From Odontesthes bonariensis (taxonomy: Eukaryota > Chordata > Actinopteri > Atheriniformes > Atherinopsidae), in contig NC_134515.1 in NCBI RefSeq assembly GCF_027942865.1, forward strand, positions 19,304,227 to 19,368,226: DNA of 64,000 nucleotides, given 5' to 3'. Of the stretch, positions 34,042 through 47,400 are shown piece after piece (the stretch's first letter is position 1; each line of letters begins with the position of its first letter). Both the position numbers and the translations under genes were made by a program. The notes under the pieces were generated by a model. The model searched no databases. It was not told where the DNA came from and saw only the letters and a program-made list of their open reading frames with translations.

Positions 34042-37000
34042 CTGGTTGTTGTTATAAACTGACCCATGCTTAATGTCGGTTAAGGAAACAGTCAAGTGAT
34101 ATCATTTGTGTAAAAGAATCTCTAAAGGAACAGTGGGGGCAGTTGTATGTGTTGCTGAAACTGCTAATAATTTGTCCCATAGAAAAATTATATGTGGGGA
34201 AAAAACAATAACAGGCCCTACAACCTGATCACATGACGTCACTGAAGGAAGCTTTGGCGGTAGTTCTATAATGGAGATCTAATTCATTTCGATCACTCTT
34301 TCTTGCCACTTGGCCTTTTCCCCTGCTGTGAAACCTAACACATTAATGATGATGTCACTTGGTTCAATGGTATTCCTGCCTCTTTTCTCACCCAGGCAGT
34401 CAGTCATTCTCCCATCCTTTTAAACTTCTGCTGTCATTCTCCTTCTACACAGTGCATTTCACGTCTCACCTCCTCCACAATTTCACCTTCTCTGTGCAAG
34501 ATGGAGCTTCAAGAGAAGCCCAGCACCAGTATGTTGATTCCGGGCCTTTCCTATCATCCATCATGTCACGTTCCGCCTTGATGCGGCATCAATGTCTAAC
34601 GGCCAAACTTCGTCCCAATTCTTTGTACAACAAACGTTTTTAATTACCAACAAATTTCCTTTAATTTTTATATTTCAAGAGACCCTTCACAATATTTTCA
34701 GAGGTTTTTGTACTTTTTCTCTTCTCTCTCTCTCTGAATCTTTACTTTTCTACTTTGCTTTCACACGCGAATGAGAGGATAAGTAAGAGTTAGAATGAAT
34801 GTAGTGGATTGATAATGTTACAACACTAATTTCTAGACAGTTATAACAATACACTTGGTTATGGTGTCGACTGTTATATTTAGGCCTCATAATTCCTGTC
34901 ATGGCAATCAATCATTGCCCGACAATAAAGTCGCTGTAGACCTTAAGGGATGCAGTGCCTGTAATTGTGTGGTTGCATACAAGCTGTATTTGTGTTTTTT
35001 GTTTGTTTGTTTTTTGCAATGACAACAGCTCTATTAATCAAATTTTATCCAATTAACAGACAGGTTGATAAATATTTTATGACAAAAAATGCTTCAGGTT
35101 TAAGACAAGAAAGGAGTACGAGGATGTGTTAATGGATGAGAGAAAGAAATGCTGAGATCACTGAGTTGTTGTAACTCCTGATGTCATTAATGCCATTCAA
35201 TAATATCATAAGCATTGAATTTCCTAAAAGTCAGCTTGAAAGCTCCGCAGAGGGATTTACAGGGCTGTGGCAGCACCAGACACCCTATACTGCACGTACC
35301 AGGCTGAGAGCAACAGGGTGGAGTGCAGGGAAATGTGGAAGCTGATCTGAACTGGCTGCCACTACCAAAACGCCCTCCTGCCATGACGTGCCATCCCTCA
35401 TGCAATCACATCTGAAGGGACACAACAAAAAAAACAAGGTAGATGGGCTTTATTTAACCATTGTAAAATCAAGTAGGCAGTGGTGCTTTTTTTAATCTAC
35501 AAAGACCTGTATCTTTTAGTATATTAAGACAGGTGAGTGTCACATGTATAAAACATAACTCTCATGTGAGTCATAATGGTGTTTTGATTACTTTTTTTGT
35601 GTTTTGTATATTCTTGTTTACACAATTTTCCCATGTTTCTACCTCTTCTTACCTTTACACCACCTTTACCTTGCTCTCATCCTTACTTATTCAGCATCAA
35701 AGGGCACTTGTGGCTCCAACTGGGTGGCTTTTGCTTCCCATTTCCTCTTATGCTCTCCAACCATTCAGCAGTGGCGTGCTCCATCAGGGCTGAGCAGACC
35801 CCAGGGAGTCCACCAGAAGCCTTCGCTAGGCGCTTCCTGCTCATTTAACGGAGCCCTCAGAATGGAGCACCATTGTCCTGGCTGTTATCAGATGGCTCCA
35901 CTCCATAGACAGACAAAGCCGAGAGCCTGGCCCCTCCACCTCAGGGGCTGTGTTGAAGCTGAGTCTTTTCTCTTTTTTTTAAAACTTTTTTTTGTTTTGT
36001 TTTGTTTTTTCATTTCTCTTAAAAAGCCAGATTAACAACTTCTGCAAACACAGATAGATGCATAAAAGCACCAAACATTTTCTATGAAAAACTTCTAAAC
36101 TTATTAACCACCAAGGTGAATGGCTAATGGATGCAACAATACATTATAAACATACAAGTGAAAGTTGGAAAACCACTGTTGTTCAGAGTTTGACTTTTAT
36201 TTCCTACATTTATCCACAAATAAAGCTTTTTTCTTCTTGACACCATAAAACTACTATGAATGTGTGGATGTTAAGTTGAAGTTGTTAAACAAACAGTAAA
36301 TTCGATTGCGGCAGATGACAAACATGCATGCAGTGATACTGTGCATCCCAAAACAATAGATCACTGCAAATGAAGACACAATGACGTTGCATGTTCGGCC
36401 TGAACAAAGGGGAATTTGTATAGATTTATAAGAAAAAGAGGGTGCTTGGGGTGGCTGGACAGTCAGATGATAAAAGATTGTCAATATTGTTATTGCTGAC
36501 CACCTTTAAATACCTGAAGTGAACTATTCCTACAGGGGGAAAACATTCACTCTTCAAGTATCACATTTAATCCATCACAATGTTGGTGTTTTTATGTTCT
36601 ATCTTTTTCAAAAATAGTTTTTTGCCGTTCTTGTGTTTCTGTTTTTATTTCAATGTGCTTTGTTTGGAATAGTAACACTGCTGCATAAAAAGCAAGTTCA
36701 CTACAAATTTGGCCCCTCAAAAACACTTTGGCTTCAGGAGGTGTTTCAGTCACTTCTGTGGCCTCAGACACATTAAACAGGTCATCATCTGATGTTAGAG
36801 TAGCTTTTTAGGAATGAACTGCCAACATTTGCTTTAACTGATGTTTTGTCTAAGTTACATGGAAGAAAGTCTGCGTGACCACTGCCTTCCAACAAGCCAA
36901 ATCCCACCGAAAAAAATAGAAAAAAAAATGAATAAATAATAACAATGATGTCTTTATAGCTTAATGACATAAACATTGCCGTTTTTGCAGGCCAACATTT

Positions 37001-40000
37001 AGGATTTTATCAACAATAGACAATTGGTGTAATGGGTCATCCAGGTCAGTTGGTGCCTCAGCCTTGTAACCAAACTGTCGGGATTCAGATGTGAACACTA
37101 AAAAGACGAGGGATGACAGTTTTATTATTTTCCCCACGAAATTCATAGCAAAATGACAAGTACCACAGACAATTCTGTCATCAAAATCCTAGACACTGCA
37201 TTTAAGCGAGATATCGCTGCTTAAATCTGTGCTGAAAACTAGAAGTTCAATCGTGAGCTGGATAACATTCTTTCATGTTCATCAAATAAAGAAATGCTTA
37301 TGAAAAGGAGAAGGGAGGAAAGCTCAAGAACAGCAAAAGCAGTCAATTTGTGTGAAAAGTTCAAAGATCAGCTTCGTACACTTCGATGGAGCCCTTACTC
37401 TTAATTTGTCAGTGATTGGTGGTTCTTTAAATCTAATGTTAATTCTAGATCATTTTTGTGTTTCAGAAAGGATTCAGAAATATTTTGTTGTGAGGGGCGT
37501 TCGTAAATTATTTTCAAAATTTTTATTTAGGTTTGTTATTTATCTACCTTGCAAGGACTGACAAGCACAGATAAATGTACAGACAGGACTTTGATTCATA
37601 TCTTTATAAACAACTTGACCTGTTAGAGCACTGACAAGTGATTTATATGAATTATTTTTCATCTGCATCTATCTTCTATGTATATATGCAAGTCTCACTT
37701 TGTTGCAACATACAAGAAGAAATATGCGAGAGAAATGCTGTCAGTTTTTTGACAATGCAGTGGATGCAACATGGGAGCAGTGTCCTCTTGTGGAGGGAAA
37801 CAGAAGAGCAAAATAAAGCTATTTTTACCCTCTTTGTCCAAAGACTTTTTTTTTCATCTCTAAGTAAAAACATTTTCTGCACCGTTTTCTTTGGCTGTTT
37901 GAAACTCTTCCTCCCACACACAGAGAAGCAAGGGGTTTACTATAGAGACCTCATTGTGTGCCCTGTATCAAAGGGAGACTTGTTAAAGGAACTTTGCTGT
38001 GCTGTGATATCACCCACATCAGACAGGATTACCTGTGCAGGTGCTTGCAACCAGAGGAGGTGGGGGTGACCGGACTCGCCGCCTGCTCCAATTTCATAGA
38101 CTTCTGACCAAACAGGAGAGCCTGTAACAGAAGAAGAGAATGAATCAAAACTAGAGAAGAGCCAGGTTAAAGCCACCTTAAGACAACCTCCTCTTCTTTT
38201 AAGAGCTTGCTAAATGTTTGCCTTCTAAGATCACCCCTTTTCAGTGTGCTTCTGTTACTATCGTCACCTTCTCACTAGCTCACTCTAGTGGGGCTACAAT
38301 GAACTGTTAGCACCCTTGACCGTTCGTGGTCAATTGCTCTTCATAATGAAACATCCTGAGTCAATGTTATTAGTTTTACCAAGTGTGGCAGTCTAGAAAA
38401 CTAACAGAGTCCAAATTCTAACAAGCATTGTAATTTTCAAAAGGTGCCAAATTAAGAGAGATGTGTGCAAGTGGTACTTTGTCTAAAGTAATCATCAAAT
38501 ACCTGGTTTACTGGACAACTGCACGTGATATGATTGTTAGGACTGTTGCCTCGCAGCAAGAGGGATCCTGGTTCGAAATCCCGGCTGGGGCCTTTCTGTG
38601 CGGAGTTTGTATGTTCTCCCTGTGCATGTGTGGGCTCTCTCTGGTTACAACGGCCTCCTTCTTCCACCACATACCTGCATGTTAGGTTGGTTGTAAATGT
38701 GATTCTACGTTGACTGTAGGAGTGAGTGTCAGCATGCATGGTTGTTTCTCTCGTTTGTCTCTGTGTCAGGTCTGTGATGAACTGCCGACCAGTCCAGTTT
38801 GTACTCTGCCTCTCGTACCCCCCCCCCCCCGCAATCCTGAATTGGTTTAAATGAAAATGGATGGACGGCTGGAGTAGGAACAACAAGCCTGGAAGTTAAT
38901 ATATTGCATTAGTTGCATTTTGTTGCATTACATGTGTTTGTGTTGTATTGTGTGCAGAAGCACGTTTTTGTTACTTTACTTACTTACTTTACCTTTAAAG
39001 ACTGATACCTTATGAGCCTTAATGGGAAATTCTTTATCAGCAAAATATCAGTGCAGGATAATTTAAAGACTGAATTGAGAAAGTGGAGGGAATGTATACA
39101 AAGCCTTTGTAATATTAAAATTATCACCGTTTGACTTGCAGAATCAAGAGGCCATAGCACTGAGACATTATAGTGTTCATGTGCAGGAAAACTAATCAGA
39201 TGAGAAAGGCAACATTCGTAAAACAACCGAAGAAACACTCTAAGTAAAACTCATTCATCCATCTAGATTTCCCCTACTTTTCTCTCTCTTCTTTTCTGAA
39301 GATCAAGCAATGGCAAAAAGTTGAATAATTCTGCCTCTTTGATCTGCACACACAAGTGAGAGTTCATTTCCATTTTTGATTTTTTTTCTTCTTCTTCTTT
39401 TCTGTAAGAGTGCCAGCATCAAGATTTACCTTGGTGTGCAAATGTGCTGGAATAGGTTAAAAGGAAATCTCGCTGCTCTCTCAAAGCACAAGTGCAGATG
39501 TTATGAAGTTAATTAAAAATTTAGCAATTCGTTTCTCCCGTCCCAATTTAGGCTGCATCAAATAGACGAAAACAGACGGAAAAATTACTTATGAGAGGAG
39601 TCCTTGCAGTCAGAATCTTTACATGTATGACAAGATCAACAAGGAGGAATATTTCTGTAATGTAAAATTCTGAAGGATACACCACTCATATCCACCTTTT
39701 ATGATACTTCTTGTATCATTAGGACACATGTTACATCCTGTATCTACTGCCTTTATTTAGATTTCAAACAAAAACATCAACTGTGGAAACTTTGAATGTG
39801 TCACCGACCAATCTGACTTCTTGAATTTCTTCACATATTTGGCCTTATTTTAGTTCACACATTTCACACCACCTGCCTCCTTTAGAAGACAACAGTGATA
39901 AACACTCTTAAGCCTCCCCCCTCTCCTCCAATCATCCCAACAACTAACCCAGCTTTATCCGTGTTTGCTGAAATTGCATCAGTATGTTGACACAGGCCCT

Positions 40001-43000
40001 GCATTTCTCCCAACTCCTTCATCTCCTCCCAGATAATAGTGCCATCCACAGAAAGGATGTCAAGTCTCAAGATGCTGCCCACCCCTCTCCACTCCCCCTG
40101 AGTAGATGATGCTTCGGGAGGGTAGCGGAGGGAGAGTGGTGCGGTGGGGAGGGGGGTGGTAGTTTCTGCACAGGTGCTGCAGCTGCATTCGTTCATAATT
40201 TCTTTTCTGTGCAAAGGCTGCCCGGTGTTAGCCTCCATAAGCTGCTTTCCCCCAGTGGGACCCCTCCTCCACTGAGTGATATTACAAACGGCAGCCGCGC
40301 GCCTCTGATCTACATGCACTGGGCTCCCGCCTGGTCCTCAGTGAATAGTGCTTGACTTGTTCAATTTGTTTAGAAGCTGCGTTCGACGCTTTGAAGCCAC
40401 ACATTTTAGCATAAATCATAACCTGTCTCCTTGCTCACAACTGCTTTGAAATGCAACATCTGCTTTTGAATCTCCTGCTTTACAATTAGTTAAGCAACAT
40501 CAATAGAATGACTCCCTATAATTTTTCTTGATAATGAACTGCTTTGTGTACACGCAAGGGCACCAGTGGTGGGTCCATTTGATTTTTCAAGACGAAAGAC
40601 GGATCAATCTTCATCAGCCTCACTATGTTGGGACGCCATAAACTTCCTGAAGTTCTCAGCATGCTCTGAGCACAATCAGATGAACACGTTAAATTGGGTT
40701 ACCCTCAGTGGTAACCTACTTAGGAAGTGTCATGGTTGTGGGGCATGTTACCGGGCCGTGTTGTTTACTCTTTCATCACAGTCTTCGTGATCCCAGTTTG
40801 TTGGTTTGTTTTGCAAAGCACAGCCTTCTGTTCTGCTGTGGGAAAAGTGCGGAATCAAAGTCCCGGAGAGCAGGCTGACGTTGACATTGATAAGCTTGGC
40901 CTGTCACTATCCATTTGTCTGAATGACACTGATGCTCAGGTTGGATCTCTGGAGGAAGTAGTACATACACAGAAACCAGGTGCATATGCTGCTGCCTCGG
41001 CTGTGCTGTAGAGAGAAAAGTCTGCTCCCTCCAAGTTTGCTTCAATGAAGTTTGCGCACTTCAAATCTAAAGTTAATGCACAGAATAAAGGAAAATAAAC
41101 AGAATATTGGCAGGAGATGTGGTTGTTCTGTATACTGTGCCAAAGTTAAAACTCTCCAAAACTGATCCATCTGTTCGAGACCTCTCATCAGGTGCATTAA
41201 GAATTCTTTTTGCAAGTTGAAGGGGAAAATAACAATCCCAAAGATTTTATTTTCAAAGGCAAGCATTTGATCAGTAGTCATCAATTAAACTTACTGAGGT
41301 GCAAATTACACCACAAGGATTAGATGAAAGCGCCTCTATGTCATTTCCTCCCCTCCTCAAAGCTTGGCTTGATTCGCAGTACACACAAACAGCAGGCTGA
41401 TCACTGGCATGGTGGTGACAGGGTGACACTTCCCCTCACATTACGCAGGCTGAGCTGACTGAGGGGCTTAACAGATAGTGGCATCACAGGCGTACGTTTA
41501 CAAATAAATCTACTGCTCTGGCTGTGCGGCACTCCTCTGCACATGTAGTCCTTGTATCTCTGCTCCTACTTTGCATTTCTGATTTTAGCTGGAGTCCTGC
41601 CATAAGATCTGGTTACCATACCGACAGGAGTCCCTCTTCACAGATGGCATGTTGGGACTTTCTGGGTAATAACAGTGTTTGGTATGATTTAGACCTATAG
41701 ATGCAACATGAATGTTTTTCACAGACTTTCACCTAAATTAGATTTTGATACAGAGAATAAATGAGAACACAAAGTGTGGTTAATTCTAATGCCTTTATTT
41801 CTATTAGCTTCAGTGAACACAACAGTGGTTTAGATCAGATCACTGTGACATGTGCTCACATTTCCCACAGCCACTCAACAAAGCTATAAGATCAATTGGC
41901 AGAGGTCCCGTATGCAACAATACCCACATTAACTTGATGGCTGTAAATTATATTGTCATGTGCCACATCTAATTATTTACCTGTGTTTGTCGTCGCCTAA
42001 GCGTGTTCGTAAAGCTTCATGTGTGATGATCCCTTTGTTTCATTGTTTCCTTTGTCTCTGCTTTTTTATTATTCATTTTATGTGGCGTTGCGCAGACAGG
42101 CAAATGTGGGGAATTCATCTTTTTAGGGAATTTACGCAGCAAACCCTATGAATAAACAATTCATTTTTTCCAAGTAAATTAGTTATCATTAATTTTAAAT
42201 GCTGTGTTGGGGAAATGAATTATCATAAACTTATCATGCTCGATAAGGGGTGCCAGAGTGGATACTTTAAATACCAACTGACAGAGGATGTCAGACAACT
42301 GACAAGTGTTTTATCACATCAGAATCAATCTTACTGGTCATGTTTGTAGAGTTATGGAAGAAATCTGACACAAGGAACTAAATTGATTTAACTTAAAAAA
42401 TACAGATGTAGACAGAATACTCAATAAGATAACTAGATAAGACAGATAGTGATGACAAACAAAATATGATTAAACCACATTTTCCCAAAAGTCTCGGGAT
42501 GCTGAGAAATACATCTTTGTCATCCTGTGATTAAAATAGTACAAAGACAACGCGTCAAATGTTGAAACAAAGAAATTTAATTTTGTTTTGCAAAACATAT
42601 GCTCCTTTTTAGATTGATATCAGCAACACATTTAAAAAAAACACATTTTCAAAACACTTATGGCCTACTCTTCACTTTTAGTGTCAGAATTGGCCAAATG
42701 TTTTCAGAGAGTGAGGCTGAGGTATGGACTCAGTCAGTTTATATCCAACACCTACAACAGCATCACTTCATCAAGAAAAGAGTCCAGTTTTTTTTTATTA
42801 TTATTATTTCTGGCTGCACATAATGCTTCATAGCCTCCCTATGCTGCCTAGTCAGAGGTAAATAGTACCCATGCTGTGTAAAATGCAGCAAAATACCACA
42901 GTGCTGACTTTTGTCAATGCAAGTTTGATGGGTCCTTTATTCTTTAACCCTGATTTATACAATGTATTTATGACTTTAATAAATTTATTTTCCTCCTTAA

Positions 43001-44440
43001 ATTAGTCCAACTTTAACAAGTTTGAGCCCAGTGGAGCAGGCAACATTTCAGGATCTGGTTCATACATTTTTTTCTTTGTACGGTGGAGTTTTAGTTTCCA
43101 TTTGTGAATAAGCTGATGCTCTGAGGGGTTTGTGAACCCATGCAGGAGTCACCATGTTTACACATAAAAGAAAACATTGTCTTAGTCAGTAACTTACTGA
43201 AATCACTGGGTTATGCATATATGATAATATCCAACGCATACATTTAGAAGCAGCACAGTGTTTACATGTTTACTCACACAGTCCATAGTTTGCCTGTCAG
43301 ACATACACAGTCATAACTTAAATCCTTACCGTGCATCCAAACTGGGATGTGGACAGTGGATGAATAATATGGACGAGTCAAACTGTAACCGCAGTTTGGA
43401 TTTAACTCTGCATGTTACTCTGCTGAGAGATCACTATAATCGATTCTCCTCTTTTTTATGCAGTGCTGCTGAACAGTCCTAAGATAGCCGCCATTTAATA
43501 CTGCTCTTCAACACTGCTTTTTTGAGGATTTCTGTGGATTGTGTGAATCTTTTTATGGTGATAAATCTTTACTGGAGCGGTGAATGCCTCATCTTTACGT
43601 CTAAAGAACAACCTTTGAAAACATTTTAATTGTTACCCATGGCTGGCATCAAATTCAAAATATTTTAAAAAAAGCATTTCAGTATTTGATACGTTTGTCT
43701 TTCTACTATTTTAAATAGAAAATTGTGTTTAAATGTTCCTTTTTTTCCAAATATTGCACAACTTTATTTGTTTTTCTGTAACAGGGTACAGTAAAAAATA
43801 CTTATTTATTGCAGTTTAACGCTTATTTTGTCTTAATTGATCTAATTTTTTGTCATGCACCTGTGCAATGAGTCTCTTTTCTGGATCAAATGCCAGACCA
43901 TACACACTGGCCGAAGCCTTCAAAGCATGTCATATCCTGTTGAGATGACGAAATCATTATGAAGAACCGTGAAAGTGACACTTGGCAGATGGACTGTATT
44001 AATCTTTATCACAGCAGAGTTCCTGCATTACTTTCCTTTGATAAAGCATGAAACATTTCCTCTGCCCAAGCTTTTAGATTGTGATAAGTGTTCGAGTGTA
44101 AGTGAGGTTATCATGAATCCTGTAAGTTCATTAAAAATAAAAAGGTTTTTGATTTTTTTTGGTTTCATTTTCTCACATGGAGTGTGTTATGTTGCATGAT
44201 AACCCCCTCCCCCAGGCCTTCAGTAATCAAGATTTTAGTACAATAGATTTGCAGTGTTAAGGTCATCTCAGTTTATATAACATTTTTCCAAAAGTGAGTA
44301 AGGCAGTGATTTCTACAACCCATTTCTTTTACTGTACTTCACAAACCCCCTCCGTCTCCCCTACATCTCCCTCTCCACTCTCCCCTTTCGTCTTTCGTCT
44401 CTGGGAGTATGGGTGCATGTCAAGTGATTGTTGAATTGAA
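34042..44440. other. Gene-poor interval, middle part
   Basis: No gene is recognised. One SINE-type repeat lies at 38535-38875. Around 36.25-37.15 kb, several short minus-strand frames with protein-like composition lie close together but do not join (see findings). A GC-richer patch at about 40000-40330 has a long chance frame on the minus strand without an ATG at its start. The rest is AT-rich. Confidence 0.5.
38535..38875 (+). repeat. tRNA-like SINE-type fish repeat
   Basis: It starts with a tRNA-like head (GTTGCCTCGCAGCAAG, then B-box-like GGTTCGAAATCCCG). It continues GGCCTTTCTGTGCGGAGTTT and TATGTTCTCCCTGTGCATGT, and ends ATGGATGGACGG. This order of words is a very common dispersed repeat in percomorph fish genomes. 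A run of 12-14 C near 38819-38831 interrupts the 3' part. Reverse fragments of the family are near 61.5 kb. Confidence 0.75.
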
Positions 44441-47400
44441 ATATTGATGTGGAGTATCAAAGCGTGGCGTAGCACTCCTGTGTTTCCAGAACTAACCACG
44501 AAGCGCTTTGATCAGATACTCCTGTGATCTGACTTCTGAAGTTGTTAAGAGTGCTCGAAAACAAAATGCAAACAAACTTCAAGTGCTCTTGGTATTGATA
44601 AAAGTTTTCTTTGACAAGTGGAGATGAGCGCTGTCTGCCTGTGTCTGCCCAAGACTGGAGATTTTGGGGTTTTCATACATGCTAATGGACATGAGATGAG
44701 GGAATTATAGTCTTCTGCTTCTCGCACACCTTGCAATGTAAACTGTGCCCGAGGGGTGGGGATCACCATAGAAATGAGTAACATTGCAAAAATATTGTGA
44801 TTCTTTTAATCATACTAATGTAATTAGAATCATGCATGTAAGAGGTTGCCATTTAATTACACTGCCACACTAATGAGCTAAAATGTGATACACGTGAGTG
44901 AAAGCACCTTAAAAGCACTGAAAAGTTATAATGATTATGGGCAAATAAATTTTTATCTTTGGAATTGGATAAAATTTTTCAAGCATAGATACTCTTCATC
45001 ACTAAAATATTGTGCAAATTAAATAACTAAGTCTTTTAACTGGGGGAGACGTACACGCCTGATAGAGACATGTGGAAAAATACTTGGTGGTTGGATGAGA
45101 GAAGAATTTTTTTTAAAAGATCAGTTATAATAAACTACTCGAGATGGAAAGACGATAAAAATGCTATCTTTTGAGTTTTGGGAGCTTAATCAATGTAACT
45201 TTTTGCTAATATTACAGTGGGCCGCTGAATGTGAGATAACCCTTATGAATATGGTGTGAGTGTGAACATCACTGTAAATCTAAAGCAAATCGAGTTCATT
45301 TGTAAAACAAATTTCCAATATTACATATTAACCATTGCTGTTGGCCAAAGTCCTGTCCATTAAAAATAGCAGAGCAGTAACACACACATTTCTAACAAAG
45401 CAACACACTCCTGAATGAGGCACCCAGTTGTTGCACTGTAAAGGCCAGCTGTTGGTGTTTGTTCCTTCATCCCAAAGAAACCAAGTGTCAAGGTAATTAT
45501 ACCCCATCTTGTCCAATCTCTGCTTGGTGAATGGTTAAAGAGTGAAGCCCTATAGTTAGCAGAAGGCTTTTACATGTTGTCTGTCTTTCTCCTCCATTAG
45601 GCCACATTTGTCACATGAGGGCTATTGAGTCAGCACCATGCTGTAAAACTGGCTTTTTGACATGGCCACCAGCACAAAGGCCGCTCTCCTCTGTGGCGGC
45701 TCTTTTTGAGTGCAGATGGTCAAGACAGCTGGGACAATTTAGTGATCTGAGGCTTTTAAACTACCCCCCCAGGCATGATTTAAAAAAAAAAAAAAAAAAC
45801 AGCTTGAGAACCCACTTGAATATTCAATGCTCTGAGTTTGAGAGTACGATTGTGTCTGCAACACAAACAACACTATTTGTGATGTATATGGGCAGAAGAT
45901 GAAAACTCTTCCAAGGTGGAAAGATTTCAGAACACGAAAACCCCCTCAGAGATTTAAAAACCTGTTGTTTTATTTTTCTTGGATGCACTTGCTGTCGAGA
46001 AATAGGCGCATGATAACATCTGCATCATCTTGTTGGGATTTAAGTCTGTGTCAGTTTTGAAGCTGCTGGTAGCCACCCAGTCAGAGCACTGTGCGGCGCG
46101 TGACGGAGCGGGCCTGATTACCGGCAGTCTCACCAGCTGTTTAATGAACACAGGGACCTCTTTCTCTGGAAATTAGTTTTCCCTTGAATGCTGTGGAAGC
46201 CTTATCCAGGTCTATTTAAATGAGGTAACATGGGGAAGGTAAGCACCACCACATGAGCATTGTTTTCACAGTTCAAAGTGAGGAGAGAGTACTTTGCACT
46301 TCAAAGACACTCATCTGGGAGGCAGTACAGTGGGGGTGGGGTGGCGTGGGGAGAGGGGACAGGAAATAAGAATCAGGGTAATTAACAACTTCTGCTCCGT
46401 AATAAACCACAGACACAGTACACCTCTTCCTCCAAGATACACTTCTGTTTTTATGTCTTCTTCAATCGTTTCCTTTACTACTGTTTTCTCTCATCCAAAT
46501 TGTTCACTTGACTTAAGAGTTAGGCTGGTATTCCCCAACGTTGTTGTTGCTCTGAAATTTAATCCAATTTGTTGAGAATGTATGAAAAAAAAAATGAATG
46601 AATAAATCTGTGTAGTTTTTATTCAAACTGCAGTTTCAATCTGCAGATGTCGGTCAGCTTGTTGAAAAAAAAAAATCGGCTGAATTTGTATTTTAAGAAG
46701 GAGACATGGTAAACATTTTGTAATTCAGAAAAAAAGGTTTAGCCACCACCTGGAATAAACACAATGTTTTATTAACAGACTGTAGCTGAAGGCTGCGCAT
46801 CATTTTGAGTCTGGAGTAATTCTCACCGTGAAACACAAGGACTCGGCCTCAGATGCATGCTGCCTGTTCACCTTAACTTAGAAAAAGGCCTCAACCGAAT
46901 GATGCTGTTGCATGATTAACTTGACGCATTTGTTTTTTAAAAACTCATCATGTAATCAAAGCTTTGGTGGAATGAAAGAAATGTTGCATCGCTGATCAAA
47001 AATATATGTATTCCTTTTGTTAATTTTAGGTTGCTTCTCCTCGGGGCATGTTTATTTAGGGATCACAGCCTGGAAAACGGTGAGGAGTAGATAAGTGAGG
47101 AACCAGGAATTAACATGAGAAACAGGTTCCCAGCCTGGATTTAAACTCTTAACATTGTAATGGTGAACAGATTTACAGAATGAGATTAAGCCTCAATCTG
47201 CATTTAATGGAGCAGATCTGAAGTGCCCTCTACTTGAACCCTGAAATGTGAGAATGTCACACAGGGCAGCCTATTTCATATGTCACCTACTGGTGAGAAC
47301 TCAGGAGTCTTTGATTGAGTTTAATCAATTAGCTTTGTGAGGGGAAAATACTGTGACTTTCCTTCCAGTGTGGGATCATCGTGCCTGCCAAATTGAGCTG

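Noticed and set aside
38550..38600. tRNA gene-like sequence with a B box
   Set aside because: It is the tRNA-like head of a dispersed SINE-type repeat, not a complete cloverleaf tRNA gene.
38452..38886. 144-codon minus-strand frame
   Set aside because: It lies inside the SINE-type repeat and its C run.
39882..40319. 145-codon minus-strand frame in a GC-richer patch
   Set aside because: It starts at GTG rather than ATG, has no recognisable motif and no clear splice context; a GC-rich patch makes chance frames longer.
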